23,701 bases of DNA, taken from Myxococcales bacterium. GTDB lineage: Bacteria; Myxococcota_A; Polyangia; Polyangiales; Polyangiaceae. Below the pieces are notes generated by a model. The model worked only from the letters and a program-made list of their open reading frames with translations, had not been told where the DNA came from and searched no databases. Both the position numbers and the translations under genes were made by a program. Shown here one piece after another: positions 16,901 to 23,701 of this stretch; the stretch's first letter is position 1; each line of letters starts with the position of its first letter. Location: positions 1 through 23,701 of the forward strand of contig JAAFHJ010000017.1 of assembly GCA_013298325.1 (NCBI GenBank). Direction: 5' to 3'.

Positions 16901-17038
16901 GTCGTTGTCGGAGGACTCATCACCGCGACCTTCCTCACCCTTTTCGTACTCCCGGTGCTTTGGGCCCGCTCGGCGACTGGTCCGAAATCGCCGGTCGACG
17001 CCGGCGTGGTAGGCGACTCCGGTGCGCGCCCCTCTTGA
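13937..17038 (+). CDS. Heavy-metal efflux RND pump (CzcA-like)
   Basis: The 1033-aa inner-membrane proton antiporter has the usual RND size and two-fold layout: a helix at about 12-32, a first periplasmic domain to about 335, helices to about 495, a second periplasmic domain (LGTEFVPRLEEGDI, 545-558) and C-terminal helices. HME-class signatures include VPDISNVQVQVLTAAPGLSP (39-58) and QPIQMRNDELLGGMKSDVGIKV with GDD. In helix 4, Asp 397, Asp 403 and Glu 410 (DFGLVVDGAVVVVEG) match the CzcA proton-relay D-D-E spacing typical of divalent-cation pumps (Zn, Co, Cd, Ni), unlike the CusA copper/silver type. The residue after the Glu is Gly rather than the usual Asn. The substrate is therefore probably a divalent metal, inferred from family. 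The stop overlaps the histidine kinase gene by 17 nt. Confidence 0.95.
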   Translation: MIGALVALSVRHRGLVLFFTFLAAALALFAAKGLPVDAVPDISNVQVQVLTAAPGLSPLETEAQVTRPVELSMTGLPHLKELRSVSRSGISAVTLVFEDDLPLADARTLVSQRMPSAREATKGSGEPQMGPMATGLGEVFHFTVRWPGHTPTEVRTLLDWEIARPLRLLPGVVEVNGWGGDVEEVEVLVRPEDLRRFSVTQGDVEEALTGGGHNRGGGAIPRGGEQLLVRLDAQYKSLADVEAVPLASKIPGTNTPLAVRDVATVRSGAHYRLASATEDGAGETVYAMVQMVAGGNAREVAAAVKTRLDEIAPRLPKGAVIVPFYDRKAFVDRVLGTVEHSLLEGAFVVVVVLFLLLGDLRAGLVVATAIPLSLLGALAWMRVTGQSGNLMSLGAVDFGLVVDGAVVVVEGALAAMVRDRISASDALVREGKSVGAPIAFGVVVIGVVYVPILALDGVEGKLFRPMAITVLFALATALVLSFTFIPALASLVLKPAKDDHESWILRNVRPLFSRASAFFWRLPNVAIAAAIGFVVVSGIVASRLGTEFVPRLEEGDIVVQLTRPPSVSLAEAIAGTGAVETALLSFPEVDRVVSRTGAPDVATDVMGLEQSDVFVMLKPRSQWRFHDREALVGAMETALKAALPGTGFAFSQPIQMRNDELLGGMKSDVGIKVYGDDLAATSAAAAKVAQVAGGVTGACDVRVEATSGLALATLRPDPAALSVRGVPPSDLAATFEAFGPGRPLGQVAFGDRRVDLTLKRARPVDAEGLRDEPIIVAGGRAVPLGAVARYEAQDGPAQIGREAGRRRVLVELNVRGRDLGGFVKALEAEVGKVTLPPGSFVEFTGANEHLEHAAQRFALVLPLTLAAVLVLLYLAFQQFRPALFLMLIVPAATSGGLLALLARGLPLSISAVVGLVALAGVAVMNGTVLLTAIRREEEGGASPTDAAKAAASERLRPVLTTAFVAGVGFLPMALATGTGAEVQRPLATVVVGGLITATFLTLFVLPVLWARSATGPKSPVDAGVVGDSGARPS

Positions 17039-17954
17039 ACGTGAGCTTCAATCGCGGTTCTTCGTCCTCGCGGGGGCGGTGGGCGGCGCCGTATACGCCG
17101 CCCTGAACGTCACGATGGACGACGTCGCGCGCCGCGGTGGGGCGTTCGCGTCGTTCCCGGCGGTGCATTTTGTGATCGATCGGATCGTCCCGGTGGTCGT
17201 CGGGCTCCTCCTCGGGACGGCGGTGCACTACCTCCGCCTGCGCTCGGCGCTCGCCCGTGCCGCCGCCGAGGACGCCTCCCAGCTCCGCGAGCGCCTCGAT
17301 CATACCGAGCGCGATCAGGCGGTGTGGGTGGTTGCGGCGGCGACGCTCCACGAGGCGAAGAACCCGTTGCATGCGATGGGCCTTCTCCTCGAAGAACTGG
17401 ACGCTCAAACAGAGCTTTCCGCCGACTCTCGCGCACTTACGCGAAAGCTTCGTAGCCAGTGGACGCGGGTGCTAGCCCCGCTAGACGCCCTCAAAGCGAT
17501 GACCCGCCAAGGGGATCCGGGGACTGGCCATCCGTCGGACGCGGTCGACGCGGTTGTCCAGCGTGCGCTGCGGACGTTCGTCGACAGCGACGCAATTCAA
17601 CTTAAGAAATTGACGGTCGTCGCGAATCGCTGCCGGGCGCCGGTACCGGCGATTCCGGTCCGCATCGCCGTCGAGAACCTCCTCGCGAACGCCCTCGATG
17701 AGGCGACCGACGTCGAAGTCGAGGTCTCGGAGTCGGCGGATTGTATTCGCATTGATGTGCGCGACAATGGCCCCGGCATATCCGATGAATCCCAACTGTT
17801 TCGTCCCCATGGGAGCGAGAAACGTGCGGGGCTCGGTCTCGGACTTCCGATCGCACGCGCGCTTGTCCGCGCCCTCGGCGGCGATGTCGTCTACCTGCGC
17901 AAAGGGAATCCCCCGTGGACGGTCTTTCGCCTTACGCTCCCGCGAACGCCATGA
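17022..17954 (+). CDS. Sensor histidine kinase with minimal periplasmic loop
   Basis: The 310-aa protein begins at GTG 17022, inside the pump's last codons. Two hydrophobic helices (about 12-32 and 51-71) are joined by a loop of only about 18 residues. A short coiled coil (72-100) leads to the H-box ATLHEAKNPLHAM with phospho-acceptor His 110. The HATPase domain has N-box ENLLANALDEA (218-228), G1 DNGPGI (248-253) and G2 GLGLGLPIAR (270-279). All catalytic elements are present. The loop is too small for a usual ligand-binding sensor, so it may sense within the membrane or through the neighbouring pump (inference). Its stop overlaps the response regulator start in ATGA, so the pair are translationally coupled cognate partners. 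Confidence 0.92.
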   Translation: MRAPLERELQSRFFVLAGAVGGAVYAALNVTMDDVARRGGAFASFPAVHFVIDRIVPVVVGLLLGTAVHYLRLRSALARAAAEDASQLRERLDHTERDQAVWVVAAATLHEAKNPLHAMGLLLEELDAQTELSADSRALTRKLRSQWTRVLAPLDALKAMTRQGDPGTGHPSDAVDAVVQRALRTFVDSDAIQLKKLTVVANRCRAPVPAIPVRIAVENLLANALDEATDVEVEVSESADCIRIDVRDNGPGISDESQLFRPHGSEKRAGLGLGLPIARALVRALGGDVVYLRKGNPPWTVFRLTLPRTP

Positions 17955-18538
17955 AACGCCTCCTGCTCGTGGAAGACGACCCTGATGCCCGCGAGGCGCT
18001 CGCCCGCGCGCTGACCCGCGCCGGCTACGTGGTGACGGAAGCGGGAGATCCGCAAACCGCTGCAAACAAGCTCGATTCCGGCGCGATAGATCTCGTGATC
18101 ACCGACATGGTCCTGGGGGACGATGAGGCCGGTGGACTTGCCGTATTGAAGCACTGCAAAGAGCACTGCGCGTGGCATCCGACGATCGTCGTTTCGGCGT
18201 TTGCCGCGGTGCCGCGTGTGGTCGCCTCGATGAATCTCGGCGCGAGCTATTTCCTCGAGAAGCCGTTCGCAACCGCCGACATTCTTTCGGTGATCGAGCG
18301 CCTCCAGGAGCGCCGAGAAGACTTCTCCGACGTCGTCGAGCAATGCCTTTCGCGAGCAAAGTTGACGGAACGGGAGCGCGAAGTCGCGGTGCTTATCTTG
18401 AAGGGGCTGCCGAGCGCAGAGATCGCAAAGATTCTCGCGTTCTCCGAAAAAACCGTGCGCCAACACACCTCAAGTATTTATGCAAAGTGTGCCGTTTCTT
18501 CGCGGGCCGAGTTCTTCCACCATGTGTTTCCCTTCTAG
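17951..18538 (+). CDS. NarL/LuxR-type response regulator
   Basis: The 195-aa protein has a receiver domain (1-120) with the acidic pair Asp 9-Asp 10 (LLLVEDDPD), phospho-acceptor Asp 52 (VITDMVLGD), Ser 82 and Lys 104 (FLEKPF). A LuxR-type helix-turn-helix follows (137-190: LTEREREVAVLILKGLPSAEIA, then SEKTVRQHTSSIYAK). It is expected to be phosphorylated by the overlapping histidine kinase and to bind DNA as a dimer, probably controlling its own efflux operon. Metal-efflux operons more often carry OmpR-type (CusR/CzcR) regulators with a winged helix, so a LuxR-type output is less usual. ATG 17951 overlaps the kinase stop; an upstream in-frame ATG at 17915 lies in the kinase's last codons and would add 12 residues with no family match. 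Confidence 0.93.
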   Translation: MKRLLLVEDDPDAREALARALTRAGYVVTEAGDPQTAANKLDSGAIDLVITDMVLGDDEAGGLAVLKHCKEHCAWHPTIVVSAFAAVPRVVASMNLGASYFLEKPFATADILSVIERLQERREDFSDVVEQCLSRAKLTEREREVAVLILKGLPSAEIAKILAFSEKTVRQHTSSIYAKCAVSSRAEFFHHVFPF

Positions 18539-18556
18539 CCTTCCGCGGACGCGCCG

Positions 18557-19081
18557 ATGAAACAATTGCATCTTGCACCAATCACCGCGGAGGCCTTTGC
18601 CCCCTACGGGCGCCTCCTTTCCGTCGACGCCGCCGGCACGTCGATCGACGCGAACCAAGGCTCTGCGCGCCGCTACGACTGGGCGGTCGACCTCGAAAAC
18701 CGTCGCCCCCACGCCCGCTTGAACGTGGCGGTGTTCCGGTGTGCGCCGCGCGCCTTCCCGTTCTCGGTGGTCCTTCTCGAGCGCCACGCCTACTCGACGC
18801 AGCTCTTCGTGCCGATGGCGGTCGACCGCTACGTGGTGCTCGTTGCTGGCCGCGGCGAAGCGCCCGATCTCGAAGCGTTGCAAGGGTTTGTCGTGCCTGG
18901 AACCTGTGGTGTCGCCTACGCGCCGGGGACGTGGCACCACCCGATGATCGCGCTTCCGCGGACGGGAACCGACGGCGACAGCCTCTTTTCGGCGAGCATG
19001 TGGGAAGACGGAAGCAAGGACGACTGCGAAACGGTCGAGCTCCCTGAAGCCGGTAGGCGTCGCCTCGTCGAGCCGGTCTAG
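18557..19081 (+). CDS. allA: Ureidoglycolate lyase (AllA-like)
   Basis: The 174-aa protein matches the compact beta-barrel AllA family (about 160-170 aa). It has an N-terminal ITAEAFAPYGRLL, the conserved SVVLLERHAYSTQLFVPM (about 71-88), VVLVAGRG and the signature VAYAPGTWHHPMIAL (about 119-133). AllA releases urea from ureidoglycolate, giving glyoxylate, in allantoin and purine catabolism in the cytosol. It begins 18 nt after the response regulator on the same strand and may ride on the efflux-operon transcript. No other allantoin-pathway gene is in view, so its link to metal efflux is unexplained. Some family members act on other ureido or keto-acid substrates, so the exact substrate is less certain than the family. 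Confidence 0.88.
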   Translation: MKQLHLAPITAEAFAPYGRLLSVDAAGTSIDANQGSARRYDWAVDLENRRPHARLNVAVFRCAPRAFPFSVVLLERHAYSTQLFVPMAVDRYVVLVAGRGEAPDLEALQGFVVPGTCGVAYAPGTWHHPMIALPRTGTDGDSLFSASMWEDGSKDDCETVELPEAGRRRLVEPV

Positions 19082-19090
19082 CGATCACAA

Positions 19091-19117
19091 TCGCGCGTTC
19101 AAACGCTTTTCGCGCGA
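19091..19117 (+). terminator. Weak terminator candidate after allA
   Basis: TCGCGCG (19091-19097) pairs with CGCGCGA (19111-19117). Alternatively GCGT-TCAA-ACGC (about 19095-19106) forms a small hairpin followed directly by TTTT. Either could end the efflux-TCS-allA transcript. Both stems are short. Confidence 0.35.
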
Positions 19118-19310
19118 CGCACACGCGGGTTTCGTCGACGCCTCAATCGTTTGAGCACCAACCAATCCCGTTCCGAACGGCGGATTTGACGCGGCGCGAC
19201 AAGACTGGAGCGCTCCAATGTGCGCGGAATAGCGGTGCCGCATCAAGGGAACCTGCGGTAAGTTCCGCGTTTGTCGGGCGCGGTTTTCGCGCCAGCCAGG
19301 ACCGGTTTCC
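19118..19310 (+). promoter_or_regulatory. Intergenic region with palindrome and ribosome site before the giant lipoprotein gene
   Basis: A perfect 12-bp palindrome TGGAGCGCTCCA lies at 19206-19217, with TTGACG (19186-19191) just before it as a possible -35 element. No good -10 hexamer follows. A CTCAA/TTGAG inverted repeat lies at 19142-19155. AGGA at 19298-19301, 9 nt before ATG 19311, is the likely ribosome site. The rest shows no gene. Confidence 0.35.
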
Positions 19311-22300
19311 ATGCCCGCCACGCCGTCGAATCGCCCCTCTCCTGCCCCCCGTCGAAGCGCCGCCATGCCGCTGGCCGATGCTCTCCGCCCGGCGCGACGC
19401 CGCATCGGCGGGCGGATCCTTGCCCCGCTCGTTGGCCTCCTCCCCTTCCTGCTTCCGGGCTGCACGACCTTCGACGACACACGACCGTCGGTCGTCCGCG
19501 GCACGCTTGGCGAGGAACTCTATGGAGTTTTGTGCGATCGCGTCGGCGCAGGTGCCCTCCGGGAAGACCTCACCGGCGCGTCGTTTCATGGGCTCTGCCA
19601 CAAAGACGCCACGGGGGCATTTGGGGCAAAGGTCGACACGACAGCGCTGCCGCAACCGGTGGCCGGTGCCGTCGACGAAAACGGCAAGGCGGTCCCGGTC
19701 GACGTCCAGCAGGCCAATCAGGCACGCGCCATCGCCCGCGTCGAGCTTTTTGCCGCCCAGCGCGCGAAGCTCATCACCGCCTTTAACGCCGCCTTCCCCG
19801 ACACGGTCGTCGCCGTCAAAGACCTCAACGCCGCCAACGAGCTCGACTCCTGCCTGCCGCCCGAGGCCGCTGGCGCCGGCAATGGGAAGCTCCTGAAGGA
19901 ACTCGAAGCGCTCCTCGGCCGCTTCACCAAGCTCTACATCGACGGGACGATCCCGGAGTCGACGCGGTCCCTTTCTGAGGTATTTGCGACGCTTGCGAAG
20001 GACAAGGAGGCGCGCAATGCCCTCCAACGCATGGGTGGCCGGAAAGGCTATCGCCCGCTCGCGATCGCGCTCGGAATGGCACGGCCCGCCGTCGCCTACC
20101 CGCGCCTTCGGGACATGTCCGAGGCGCTCGTCCGAACGACGTCGTCCGTCTCGGACCCTTTCGCCGCCGAGGGGAAACCGGGTGCAGCCTACACGGAATT
20201 CAACAAGCTGCTGGAAATCGGCAGCGCGGAGCTGGCCAACGCCTCCGCCGATCCGGTCGCGGCCGCACTCACAGCGACGACCGATAGTTCTGGAAAATCG
20301 GTAATTTCACGCCCGCGAACGACTCTCGAAATGGCGAACGCTGCGATGCTCGCCGAGAACGAAGCCTTCGTCGGCGGCCCAGCGCGCTACATCGTCGCCC
20401 GCGACCGGCGCGGGTGGGCCCAGCCACTGTTGAGCAGCGGCAAAGTGGTCGCCCCCTTCGTCGACGCCAACAACGACGGCCTCGCCGACGTCGATCCACT
20501 TGGCGCCTTCGTGAGCGCCGGCGTTGCGATCCCCGCCCCCTTCTTTGCCGCCGATGAAGCGACAACCCCCCGCGATTCCTTCGGGCGGGCAACGACCGGC
20601 TCTAACGCGCTGCTCTATCGGTACATCGACACATCAAAGACACTTACGGCCGCGGCAATGCGAAATATGCCGCCGCTTTTCAATCCCGATCCGCGCGCGA
20701 ATCACGAGACGATGATGGACGCCCTTGCCGGGCTCTATGTCCTCGCCGGCGCGCGGGCCGATCTTTCGAAGAAGTACGCAAACGGGGCGACGGTCGCTTA
20801 CAAGGGTTTCAATCCCGAGAACTCACCAACCGTCGATTTCGCGCACGCTCTCCTGCAGGTGCTCGCCGACAAAAATTCCGACGACACGATCGCGCTCGTG
20901 AGGGCACTTTTTGTCGACCACGAGAAGGATTTGGCCCGTCTGATTGGCGCGGTTTCGAAGGCCAAAGATAAGGCATCTGCACGCCCCGATGGCGTCTATC
21001 CGGCGAACTCCACCTTCTGGGATGAGTTCATCGATATTTTTGCAGAAATGTCGAAAGATCCTGCCCTCATCGCCGATCTTCTGGACGCCCTCGCAAATGA
21101 TGCGTCGCTCGACCTCGCTCCGGACTTCTCGCTGTTCGCCAAGAGCCGCGACACGTTCACCTACGACCATAGCAACGTCGACGGTCCGCCGAAAAATCTG
21201 ACGACGAACAGCAACGATCCGCCGAAGTCGCCGGTCGATCGGAGCAAGCCCGACTCTGGCGACAATCGCTCCCTTCTCCAGCGCGTTTTCGGCCTCGTCG
21301 CCGAGACCGACGGCGTCGCCTCCTGCAACCGCCCCGGTGCCCAGGTGTTTGCGAAGGGGGTCCCGATTGCCGGCTCGATCACGCTGCCGCCGTCCTACCT
21401 CCCCCCCTTCCGCGCCTCCTACGGGGAATGCGAAGTTTTCAAGATTGAAAATCTCGCAACCTTCTTCCTCGACAACGTCGCTGGGTCCTCCCGTGGCAAG
21501 CTGGTCATGCGTCAGGATCTAATGCGGAACGGCGTCGTAGGGATTGGCGCAACCACGGTAGATACCCTTGAAAAATCGGCCGGTTTCCGCGGCTTTTGGA
21601 CGCCTGGCGACAGCAAAGAGCTGATTCCGAAACCCCAGTACTCGTCGCGTTTGGTCTTTTGGGATCCGAACGACACGCAGAACCCAGACTCAACGAAATT
21701 TATCAAGGGACTCAATCCCGACTACTTCGGTACGAACCTGTGTCAGGAGCGCGTCCTCGCCGACCCGTGCGACCGCGGCTCGAACGGCTGCGTCGGCGAC
21801 GACGTCGCCCTCGGCGGCCAGATCAAAGGCCTTCGGACCTGCGCAGCCGGCGACACCGCCCAGGCACGCCACTCGGGGGTCCTCTTCGCGATGGAGCGCG
21901 TCGGCTTCTACACCGCACTCCAACCGCTGATGGCGGCGTTTGCGAAGCACGGCCGCGAAGACCTCTTTACGAAAGTCGCCGTCGTCGCCCACAAACACTG
22001 GCAGAGCAATCGGGGGACCGCCGATGAATGCCGAATGCCCGGGGGCAAGTCCTGCTCGAAAGATGGTTTGAGCTCTTACGAACCTTCGATTGGCGACGTC
22101 CTCGACAGCGACATGCTTCCGGCGCTGATCAACCTTTCAAAGACGTTGAAAGGCATGCGCGTTCGCCATTGCGAAACCGCCGATGCATCCGGGACGTGCA
22201 CAAAGACCCGCGATATCGATGCGTACACGGTCCTCGCCCAGGCGACGCAAGCTCTCGGAGATCCTACCTATTCGGCGGCTGCGAAGATTGCCCATCGGAA

Positions 22301-23288
22301 CGGCGACAAGACGTCCAAGCGGAACGATGGCGGAGTCTTCCCGCAAACCACTCCGCTGCTCCTGATTGTCGACGCTCTCGTCAAAGCCGACGCAACGTGG
22401 GCCGCGTGGGACAAGGCGCACCCCGAAGAAAAGGGGGCGCGCGTCGCTCAATGGCGGCGCGCTCGCTCCCAGCTCGTCGATCAATTCCTCGGGACGACCG
22501 GCGACAAGACGACGGCGGCGTTTGCCGACCCGATGATCGCCAAAGGGACGCCGATCCTCGTCGATCTGCTCCGCTCCCAGCTATGGGCACGCTGTCCGAC
22601 GAGCTTCGTCCCCCCCTACGACCGCTGTGCCTGGGGCCGAGACACGCTCCCGAAGAACGTCGCTGACACCTTGAGCGGGCCGCTTGTCGGCGCAGGCCTC
22701 GACGTTGCCGAGAAAATTCGGGCCGATGTCGGGGCTCGCCGGGAGATCGAAGCGTTCATGAAGTACATGACCGACGGCGCTTCGACGAACGATGCCCTCG
22801 CAGCGACGCTCGCGTCGTCGACCGACCTCGTACAGGTGCTCGCCGACGATCAGAACCTTGTCCCCTTCCTGCATGCCCTCGCCCCGGCGATGTCGCCGGT
22901 GCCGCAGCCGGCGACCGACGGTCGGACGGCGGCGACGAAGAGCCTGGTCGACGCGCAGCTCTCCCTCCTTGGGAAAGTGAGTGGAAAGTACATGAATGAC
23001 AAGGGCGAGGAAATTTGCTCGCGGGAGTACGATCCCAACCAGGTTCTCCCGATCGTCCTTCAGAACCTCGTCACGCCGCTCACCGTGAAGGGCTACGAAA
23101 ACCAGACCCCCCTCGACATCCTCATGGACGTCGTTGCCGACCTCAATCGTGTCGCCCCCGAGCAGCCGAAGCCGCGGCTCGATGAAGCCGACTACAAAGC
23201 CGTCGCCGATGCTGTCGTCGACTTCCTCAGCAACAACACGCGCGGGCTTGAGCAGTTCTACGCCATCGTGCGCAACAGCTCGCGTTGA
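19311..23288 (+). CDS. Giant Cys-containing lipoprotein of unknown function
   Basis: I do not recognise a family for this 1325-aa protein. The N-terminus has a basic segment (RPARRR, 27-31), a hydrophobic core (about 36-49) and a lipobox LPGC with Cys 51 followed by Thr. Pro at -2 is not the usual residue, but GC followed by Thr-Thr fits an outer-membrane-type lipoprotein. The mature part holds 16 further Cys: three before about residue 190, none for some 480 residues, and 13 in the C-terminal half, several in closely spaced pairs, as in a disulfide-rich exported protein. DANNDGLADVD (385-395) resembles a Ca-binding loop. Helical segments dominate, and LLQVLADK (514-521) and LVQVLADD (1173-1180) may mark a distant internal repeat. 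Start 19311 is supported by AGGA 9 nt upstream; an in-frame ATG at 19365 would give a shorter signal. A FadL-type gene follows 8 nt later. Confidence 0.85.
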   Translation: MPATPSNRPSPAPRRSAAMPLADALRPARRRIGGRILAPLVGLLPFLLPGCTTFDDTRPSVVRGTLGEELYGVLCDRVGAGALREDLTGASFHGLCHKDATGAFGAKVDTTALPQPVAGAVDENGKAVPVDVQQANQARAIARVELFAAQRAKLITAFNAAFPDTVVAVKDLNAANELDSCLPPEAAGAGNGKLLKELEALLGRFTKLYIDGTIPESTRSLSEVFATLAKDKEARNALQRMGGRKGYRPLAIALGMARPAVAYPRLRDMSEALVRTTSSVSDPFAAEGKPGAAYTEFNKLLEIGSAELANASADPVAAALTATTDSSGKSVISRPRTTLEMANAAMLAENEAFVGGPARYIVARDRRGWAQPLLSSGKVVAPFVDANNDGLADVDPLGAFVSAGVAIPAPFFAADEATTPRDSFGRATTGSNALLYRYIDTSKTLTAAAMRNMPPLFNPDPRANHETMMDALAGLYVLAGARADLSKKYANGATVAYKGFNPENSPTVDFAHALLQVLADKNSDDTIALVRALFVDHEKDLARLIGAVSKAKDKASARPDGVYPANSTFWDEFIDIFAEMSKDPALIADLLDALANDASLDLAPDFSLFAKSRDTFTYDHSNVDGPPKNLTTNSNDPPKSPVDRSKPDSGDNRSLLQRVFGLVAETDGVASCNRPGAQVFAKGVPIAGSITLPPSYLPPFRASYGECEVFKIENLATFFLDNVAGSSRGKLVMRQDLMRNGVVGIGATTVDTLEKSAGFRGFWTPGDSKELIPKPQYSSRLVFWDPNDTQNPDSTKFIKGLNPDYFGTNLCQERVLADPCDRGSNGCVGDDVALGGQIKGLRTCAAGDTAQARHSGVLFAMERVGFYTALQPLMAAFAKHGREDLFTKVAVVAHKHWQSNRGTADECRMPGGKSCSKDGLSSYEPSIGDVLDSDMLPALINLSKTLKGMRVRHCETADASGTCTKTRDIDAYTVLAQATQALGDPTYSAAAKIAHRNGDKTSKRNDGGVFPQTTPLLLIVDALVKADATWAAWDKAHPEEKGARVAQWRRARSQLVDQFLGTTGDKTTAAFADPMIAKGTPILVDLLRSQLWARCPTSFVPPYDRCAWGRDTLPKNVADTLSGPLVGAGLDVAEKIRADVGARREIEAFMKYMTDGASTNDALAATLASSTDLVQVLADDQNLVPFLHALAPAMSPVPQPATDGRTAATKSLVDAQLSLLGKVSGKYMNDKGEEICSREYDPNQVLPIVLQNLVTPLTVKGYENQTPLDILMDVVADLNRVAPEQPKPRLDEADYKAVADAVVDFLSNNTRGLEQFYAIVRNSSR

Positions 23289-23296
23289 TCTTTTTC

Positions 23297-23701
23297 ATGC
23301 AGAACACACGCATTTGGGGGCGCCTCTTGGGCGCCTCCGCGGCCCTCGCTCTCCTCGCTCCGGCACGGCCCGCCGCTGCCGCTGGCCTCTTCTTTTCGGA
23401 CCGCGGTGTACGTCCGCTCGGCCGCGGCGGTGCCTTCGTCGCCGCCCCCGACGACCTCGGCGCCATCTGGTACAACCCAGCCGGCCTCGTCGATTGCGGC
23501 ACCCAGCTCCTCATCGACGGCAGCAACCTCAACTTCGATGCAGACTACAAGCGTCGAAGCAATGTGACCGACGCGAACGGCACGGTTCGCACCTACGAAT
23601 ACCCGACGGTCCACGGGTCGACGCCGGTCCTCCCGCTCCCGACGATCGCGTTCAGTCAGCGCTACGGCGACAATTGGACCTTCGCCGGCGGCATCCTCGC
23701 C
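23297..23701 (+). CDS. FadL/OmpP1/TodX-family outer-membrane transporter (5' part, cut by window edge)
   Basis: The first 135 codons are visible and the frame stays open to the edge. A signal peptide (MQNTRIWGRLLG, an Ala/Leu core, cleavage around residue 28-29 in an Ala run) is followed by GLFFSDRGVRPLGRGGAFVA and DDLGAIWYNPAGL (52-64). Gly-rich GRGGAF and the WYNPAGL motif are hallmarks of the FadL family, whose plugged 14-strand barrels pass fatty acids, aromatics or other hydrophobic compounds across the outer membrane. The ATG lies 8 nt after the lipoprotein stop with no separate Shine-Dalgarno, which suggests one transcript and possibly coupled translation. The substrate cannot be predicted from this fragment. 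Confidence 0.87.
   Translation, partial: MQNTRIWGRLLGASAALALLAPARPAAAAGLFFSDRGVRPLGRGGAFVAAPDDLGAIWYNPAGLVDCGTQLLIDGSNLNFDADYKRRSNVTDANGTVRTYEYPTVHGSTPVLPLPTIAFSQRYGDNWTFAGGILA

Overview
The window is GC-rich, gene-dense bacterial chromosome. A eukaryote-like Ser/Thr kinase fused to membrane helices, long lipoproteins, a Tat-exported DUF362 protein and a CzcA-type RND pump all point to a Gram-negative bacterium. The style best fits Myxococcota/Polyangia, but this is inferred from gene content, not from a marker gene.

Layout, left to right. (1) On the minus strand, glucose-6-phosphate isomerase (pgi) is followed 71 bp later by an ABC-F ATPase. (2) Diverging from pgi is a plus-strand Pkn2-type Ser/Thr kinase with about six C-terminal membrane helices. 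(3) A bidirectional terminator separates it from a minus-strand, Tat-exported DUF362 protein. (4) A 411-bp divergent intergenic region carries a dense set of nested and competing inverted repeats. (5) Next come a plus-strand 86-aa conserved-looking small protein and, 3 nt on, a membrane-anchored ComEA-like helix-hairpin-helix protein. (6) Two peptidoglycan precursor genes follow on the minus strand, glmU then murA (2 nt apart), making UDP-GlcNAc and then UDP-GlcNAc-enolpyruvate. (7) A perfect 23-bp inverted repeat and an AT-rich promoter-like island lie between glmU and the next, divergent operon.

(8) That plus-strand operon encodes an outer-membrane efflux factor, a lipoprotein periplasmic adaptor, a CzcA-like metal RND pump, a histidine kinase with almost no periplasmic sensor loop, and a NarL-type response regulator. 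Every junction overlaps (4, 4, 17 and 4 nt). An AllA-like ureidoglycolate lyase follows 18 nt later. (9) After a short intergenic region comes a 1325-aa Cys-containing lipoprotein of no family I recognise. It is followed 8 nt later by the start of a FadL/OmpP1-type outer-membrane transporter cut by the right edge.

The most complete functional unit is the metal-efflux operon with its own two-component system. The best candidate for something undescribed is the giant lipoprotein/FadL pair. Next are the small protein coupled to the ComEA-like gene and the two structured intergenic regions. No tRNA, rRNA, IS element, CRISPR array or phage gene is visible.
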